NCBI GenBank assembly: GCA_949987565.1
Contig: OX465104.1
Location: 25,768,137-25,832,136 of the forward strand
Length of the DNA stretch: 64,000 nucleotides
Direction of reading: 5' to 3'
DNA from: Luidia sarsii
Lineage: Eukaryota > Echinodermata > Asteroidea > Paxillosida > Luidiidae
In this document: in pieces, positions 57,600 to 64,000 of the stretch
How the letters are laid out: every line of letters starts with the position of its first letter
Numbering within the stretch: position 1 is the first letter of the stretch
Translations under genes and position numbers: made by a program
Notes under the pieces: generated by a model
Seen by the model: only the letters and a program-made list of their open reading frames with translations
Told to the model about the DNA's origin: nothing
The model's database searches: none

Positions 57600-57820
57600 A
57601 CTGTGTACAATTAACATGTACATATATACATGTACATGTACATTGTACAGGTATGTACATGTACATGTACTGTACACTGTACAGGTACAGTATGTACATG
57701 TACACCTGTACAGCACATGGATGCAGTACAGTACATACATGTATAAGTAATTGTGCTTACAAAGTACATGTACTGTAAATGTATATAATTATGTACATGT
57801 ACATGTACATGTATACTGTA
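57600..57820. repeat. TACATG satellite block
   Basis: GTACATATATACATGTACAT, ATGTACATGTACTGTACACT and a second dense run at 57790-57815. It is self-complementary and gives spurious frames on both strands. Confidence 0.75.
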
Positions 57821-60800
57821 GGCCTAGATACACCCACCTGGCCACGTGTACATGACAGTACCTGTGGTGAGTGTACTCTTTTACTACAGTACTCTTTTAA
57901 GTGTCTTTTTGCCTGAGGGCTGTCTGGGTGGCTTTTACTGTACACACCTGATCTTATATTGTAGTCTCAATATTTTACATGCCATCTACTGTACAGTGTA
58001 CACATGTATATGTACATGTTATACATGTACACGAATAGCTCCTGTATGCACTTTACAATGTATTACATGTATATGTGCATACCGTATTGTGCAATTTTGA
58101 CAAGCTCGTTGTACTCAACGAGGTACATTGTCTAAGCTCAACCAGATACATGTACATGTAACATGGTTGATTTCAAATTCATGTTAAAACATGTTTAGAT
58201 CAAGAATTCAGAGACTTGTGTGTGTGTGGCAAGAGACAAGAGCAAGTTCTGAGCATGTGTGGTAAGTGATTACCGGTAAGTTGCTCAAGTCATATGTGTA
58301 CAGTGTACATGTACATGTACATTTATGTACTGTACATGTACATTTGTACATGTATGGTACAAGGGAGTGCTTAGACAACTGCCATTATGGCTAAGGCCGA
58401 AAAATAAAAAGCTGAGACTGTTGCTTGCTGTAACTGTAAGAACTGTACACATACATGTACACATACATGAAGAGAAGTGCAAGTCAAAACAAAGATATTG
58501 TATACCCCCGGTAGGCAGCAACTTCCTGAAACTAGCCTTGAGTTTAGGAATGCAGCATTGTGGATTTGTTTGCTCAGTGCTGCAGTCTGAATGGATGGCC
58601 ACTTCATGCCACTATCAGCCATGATTCAATCTTGAACATGTTGAATAGACAGTGTCTAGCAGCTCGGAAAGAAATAACAGTCTAACTGAGTCATAGCACA
58701 TTGTACATGTACATGTAGCTTGGTTGTTTTTGACCTACGAGCATTTCACAGCTCTACTAAAAAACCTTCTTTAGTATCAAAATATTAATTCTGAATGAGT
58801 CCCTCCACCAATGAGAGTCGTAATCCAAGCACATTTACATATTATTTACATATACATGTATGTACACGTACATGTATGCACAATTGCACAAATATGCTTG
58901 CATTGAAAAAAGAAAATGTGTACTTGTATGGTACATACATACAGTACTACTACCAGACTACTATATAGTACAGTGTACTAGGTCTGAATTTTGCTTGATA
59001 TTCGATAATAAAGTAGTGTTTTCAGCGGATTGGATCCATGGGGAATGCAAGTCAGACTCTTAATCAGAGCCTAAAATGGACAACAAAAACACTTCTTAAT
59101 TAAATCCTATGTTTTTAGGCCTTCACTACAAATGGCCTTGCAAGAAACCACACAGGTAATGACATGTGTTCAGCAACTGCCTGTGTGGCTACATGTGCAT
59201 ACAGGTACTGATACTGCACTATGCATACATGTACCTGTAACTGCATGCATGAGCCATCACTGGGGCCTGCGTGCACAAAATAAAGTGAGCTTCCTAGCTC
59301 AGGCCTAGCTGTAGCAGTAGCAGTACATGTACATGTATCTCAATGACTTTCCCACTGCATCGTGAATGCAAACATGGATGGCTGCAACTGTTCTCCTCTG
59401 ACAAGGTGATATTGCTCATTCAAGCCACATGCCATCCTCCATTAGCTATGCAGCTGGCCGAACACATGTGTTATGCTAAACATCCCTTTGCATATTCTTC
59501 ATCTTCAGTGAATTCCAGCACTCCATCGCTTGTCTGAATATCATTGGGAGACCCATGAAAACAAAAATCCAATTTGGGTTCATATCATCTGAGGTGATTC
59601 TTACCAACTTGAAGGGTCCTTATCGGTCCATTCTCTGTTAAAACATTGGTTGTTGCTGTTGATGCACTTACAATACATGTACAGTGTGTACCTGTAACTT
59701 TTTTTTCAGTTTTGCAAGATTTAATGGTGATTTAACAAGAGTGAATGGGTTGACGTTAATTTTTTACATACAGTGTATGTCAATAATTGAAATTCTCTTT
59801 TTACAGTAATTTTTAGTTTGATTAGCATTAGGGCCAATTTGCTAATCATCCCCGCTTATTTCCATCAATTGACATTTCTCTTGTTTTGAAGTATATTCTT
59901 CTCTGAATCCAAGTACATGTACACTTACAGTTACAATGTACATACATGTAGAATCTAATTATAGACAGGCTGTACAAGTTATTCAGGTGAAATGACTGAA
60001 ATTCAATTCAAAATTATTCTTCCAAAGTTCAAATAGCATCTACATGTAATTAGAGGAATGTTCCCAGATGGGCACCTGCTTATTGTGACTTAGTTTCATT
60101 CTTTGCAGAGATCCATGCATAGGCAGGTCTATGAAATTGGCCTTGAAAAGTCAATGCATCTGTACAGAGTACACACACAGTATTATTCAACCACCTACTG
60201 TACTCCTCCCAAGCAATCTGTGGAAGTCAAATCCTCCCCCACCCACCCCTAATGAGACCGCTAAATTGCCTTTGTGTCCTTGAATGACAGGGACCGTACA
60301 GAACTGTCTTTTTCCTCCTCCCTTCTGTTCCTTCCTCCTTTTTTGTCCCTGCTTTCTCTTCCCCCTCAGTTGCCTCATATTGGTCCGGGTGGGGGGAATG
60401 ATGCGTAAGTTGCAGGCCTATCCTTGGGGAGTCACGGGCCAGTTCGAGGCAATTCACAAATGCAGAACTCCATCTCAACAAGATCAGAATGCAGGCAGTG
60501 AAAAGCCATACATTCCTCAGGACATTTGTGTCGGCTAAACTGCAGTTCAAACTTCATATGACGCAAATTTCCAATATGAACAATTCCAAGAGTTAGTCAT
60601 TTACTTGTTTTTAATTGAAATAGAGTGGGCACTGATATCGCACTGCCTCCCTACAAAACAAATTACGAGAGCAATATGTGTACATTCTACGTACTGTACA
60701 GTGTACACACTCAGGCAAATAATGATTTACAGAACGATGGTGGATTACTGGGACAGTATGGTTAGTGCCTTCACTTCCGCTGTTATCATTGCACGTGCTA

Positions 60801-63800
60801 TCTCTGTGCACTGCATGACAGCATGACAGACATATGCACTACATCGTGATAAATGACTTCAGGCAATGCCTTATGCATCAATTAATTTCCATTAAGCGAG
60901 CTACCTACATTCGTTTACATGTTTGTTGATGCATTTGGACTTGGTTCATAATGTACATGTATGTAGTATGTACAACGTCCTGCCTGTACTAGTCTATGGA
61001 AAATAAAATTTAAAAATGTAAATATATTTCATCAAATATTGTTGCTTTAAACAAAGTTTTAAAAATGTTCATTTCATTTTGGGGATTCTTTAAAGGGGAT
61101 CTGTTAAATTTGTGCTTAAAAGGCAGTTTCCCTTTGACAATACGCACAAGGTACGTATGTGTAGCTCTGTTAACTTGTGAAGTCAGCAACTCTGCATGTA
61201 CATGTATATGTGCTTCAGGGAAGTTGTGCATCTGTGAATAAGCGTACATACGGTATTGGCCTGCATTGGTACAGAATAATGAGATTGATGGAGCAGCACA
61301 CGGCATCGTATCGATGCGGATGCAAGACACATCCTGACAGTGCAGGGAGGCAGGCCAAGGCGTGTGAGATGCTTAACTCTGTGTGATGTCCATGTACGTG
61401 TACCTAAATCCATGGCTGTGCACAGCATTATGGAAAAGGGATGCACAAGTACTTGCACATGTATACTGTTTCTGGCTGGTAATCAATAGTTATGTGCATG
61501 TTCATGTGGAGTGTGTGCCCTGCAGATAGTGCGTGTTGAACAAGAAGCACTTCCTTTTCAAGTTCACACCTGTAAGTACTTCCGCCATTTCACGGAAAGA
61601 AATTCAATGAATATTGAGCAGAAAACACGTCCCGCAAGGCCTTGCAATTGATGTGACAGCACACGGTCACCAGTACATGTACATGTATGGAGCATGACAC
61701 TCTTGGGAGATCAAACAAACTGTTAATTAATTTCACAAATCCATGAACATGAAACAGGACAAAGAGGCTGTGAATTTTTTTATTTTATTTACATGTACAG
61801 TTGTACACTGTAATTATCAGCTTTCTTCAAACACAAAATCTCGTCAAAATAATTCAATACCAAATACCATTCAAACAACCAATAATTTTCAAGAGCAAAG
61901 TCATTTTGAGACTGGACATGTGTATTATAATATACTGTACTAGTATATCGGTACACAATGCTGTATCTTGCTTACTTGTCCATTGTATGTGTACTGCACT
62001 GAGACGGTTTTTATAATTTGAAGCCAATCGCAGTAATTGCAGACAGGGAGTTTTGGCGAGGCGTATGAACTCCAGTTACGGCAAATTAGACAGCCTTTTC
62101 AGCTGTGTACTGATCCGTCAATAAATCAGGGGGAGGGAAGTTCATCAGCAGTGCAGACTCCTGCTCACGGAGTGCCCAGACCTGACAAAAATGATTGGAA
62201 ATTACAGGCAATTGCACGACACCAAGTCTAGAGGCCTAGCAGTCTCTGTATGGTGGGCACACGTGTTTGTTGTAATGTTGTTAATTACTCTACGGCACTA
62301 ATGAACAACCGATGGGTTTATTAATTTCCAAATGGCTTGTCTCTTTTCTTTTGAATTAATGAATTTTTGCACGACAAAGGGTATAGCCTACTCTACACAA
62401 TGTTCCAGGGCATCCAGGTCCGTATTTTTAACTAAATTCATTGGTATCTTGGATCAGGACTTTGCTATTAACAAAGAGCACAGTGGTTTGATTTCAGCTT
62501 CTTGAAACACAGGAGGGAAGTTTACAGATTTGAGAAATTGGCTGAAATCTCTATTATGGAAATCACAAACCTTATCACAATATTTGTGGAAGGATAAGAT
62601 TATGCCTGTTTGGAGTCGGAGTTTATGAACATTTGAATATCTGGTTTCTTAGAATCTCTTATCTAGGGGGAGGACCTATTTCTTTATCTATCAGTATCAC
62701 TTGACTTGACTGAATCAAAGAGCATTTGGCAATGTGCTTGTAGCTTTGTATATCTATAAGATTTGATTTTGATTTGTGACATAGACACAGTGACACCTAT
62801 TCTGTGGCTCTGTTTTGACTTTTGACACTTGGTGAATAAATCAATATCAACAGCCTAGGAGTAGGACAAGGACTGAGGATTTGGTTCTCCTGCTGATGTG
62901 GAGGGAAGGAGAAGGGTGATATATTGGCACACAACTGTCAGTCTCTATTAGAGAAACCCTGTCTCCTACAATTTCCACCCATGTTGTTTACTTTGCACTC
63001 AGGCAACTGGAGAGGCAGTGTTTTCCTTACACATGTGTCTGGCATGCCTTCATATTGGGCTCCATGCACCAATGCCTCTCTGCATACACACATGAGGAAG
63101 CAGGGGCATGATTTATCAAGGGGTCTATTGATTCTAGAAGTCACCATACAGCCACTGGCAGTGGGAGGGGCTCCATTGTTTTTACTGCGGCAGAAGATAA
63201 GAGATCTTAGGAACTAACATGGGTGCCAGAAATGGATTTTCTCATTGTGGGCCATCAGTATCACATAATTACAGTACGTGGAGTGAATCACAATTCAAAC
63301 ACCCAGAGACCCACACACCAAAAACATTTTTTTTTCAACTTTTAATCGCGATTCAAATCAGGATCAATTTGATCAAAACAACGTCATCTTTTGTATTAGT
63401 GTGAACGCCCCTTTAAAGTGTCCATAGCTTGTAAGTTGTACTTGTACTAGGTCTTGACTTGACTCTTCAGATTCACTGCGCAATCACTCAGAGTAGACTG
63501 TGGCTTACTGTAAGGTGGTATTAATAAAGTTGCAGCTTTGCGCCGCCTTGAAATCCATTTGGGCCACCTGAAAGTTATATCACAGTATCTAAGCAACCTC
63601 TGACTTGGTGTCTGACTGTCTGGCATATTTTTTATGCATTTCACAGCAACCAACCAACCTGGGTCTGCCCTGGTTCAGCCTGGCAAGTTTTGTCAAACAG
63701 GGTCAGACCGTCAGAGAGGTGCAATGTTCACACTATGATTTGTGTGCACCGCCTTTATACTGTACATTGTACAGTGCATACATGAACTGTGTAACGTTCA

Positions 63801-64000
63801 CACTGTGGAATCTTGAAACAGATCTGCCATGCTTGGACTTGTGGTCTTACTACTGCAGAGAACAGCCTCCACAGACCTGTTCTATGATGGAACAGAAAAT
63901 GCTCTTTAGTTTTGTTATTTCATAATAAGGGCTAATCTTTTCATACTGTACCATTCCACCCTGTAGGACAATGGGTAATGAGCAAACAAGCTTATTTTTC

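Overview
The window is a stretch of animal nuclear genome with spliced, intron-rich genes. The proteins are clearly metazoan (SDR42E, TMEM167A/kish, MTHFSD, ZNF598, Rac). Introns are filled with tRNA-derived SINEs, foldback elements, minisatellites and a self-complementary TACATG/GTACATGTAC satellite. This looks like a marine invertebrate, perhaps a deuterostome such as an echinoderm or hemichordate. The phylum is a guess from repeat style and is not proven by the sequence. All exon boundaries below were read by eye from GT/AG sites, reading-frame phase and family similarity.

Layout, left to right. (1) 638-5527, minus: five exons of the N-terminal half of an SDR42E-type short-chain dehydrogenase; the rest lies off the left edge. 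(2) 6199-7795, plus: complete TMEM167A (kish), divergent from SDR42E across about 670 bp. (3) 9362-13426, minus: complete MTHFSD-like gene, six exons, without the C-terminal RRM of the human protein. (4) 14366-20263, plus: complete ZNF598 E3 ligase gene, six exons, about 922 residues, divergent from MTHFSD across about 940 bp. (5) 23069-39357, plus: complete Rac GTPase gene, five coding exons, 193 residues, with a long apparent 3' UTR to about 43.4 kb. (6) 48792-54388, minus: a second Rac gene in convergent orientation; its first coding exon lies beyond the right edge or was not found. The remainder to 64 kb is probably its large first intron or upstream DNA.

The most striking feature is the inverted Rac pair. 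Coding exons 2 (72 nt) and 3 (118 nt) are base-for-base identical between the two genes. Identity stops within a few bases of the exon edges on most sides, while the 3' exons (4 and 5) have diverged strongly. Directly after exon 3, both genes carry a tandem array whose about 47-55 bp unit is a copy of the exon 3 end plus its 5' splice site. This gives 10 extra intact donor-like sites in the plus gene and 8 intact plus 1 broken in the minus gene. This points to ongoing sequence homogenisation between inverted paralogs and to an unusual 'ladder' of decoy U1-binding sites.

Functionally the genes are unrelated housekeeping genes: steroid/sterol-type SDR, secretory pathway small membrane protein, folate-enzyme relative, ribosome-collision ubiquitin ligase, and Rho-family switches. 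Two head-to-head pairs (SDR42E/TMEM167A and MTHFSD/ZNF598) probably share promoters, and those two promoters share a 45-bp motif. No CRISPR, operon, rRNA or convincing functional tRNA gene was seen.
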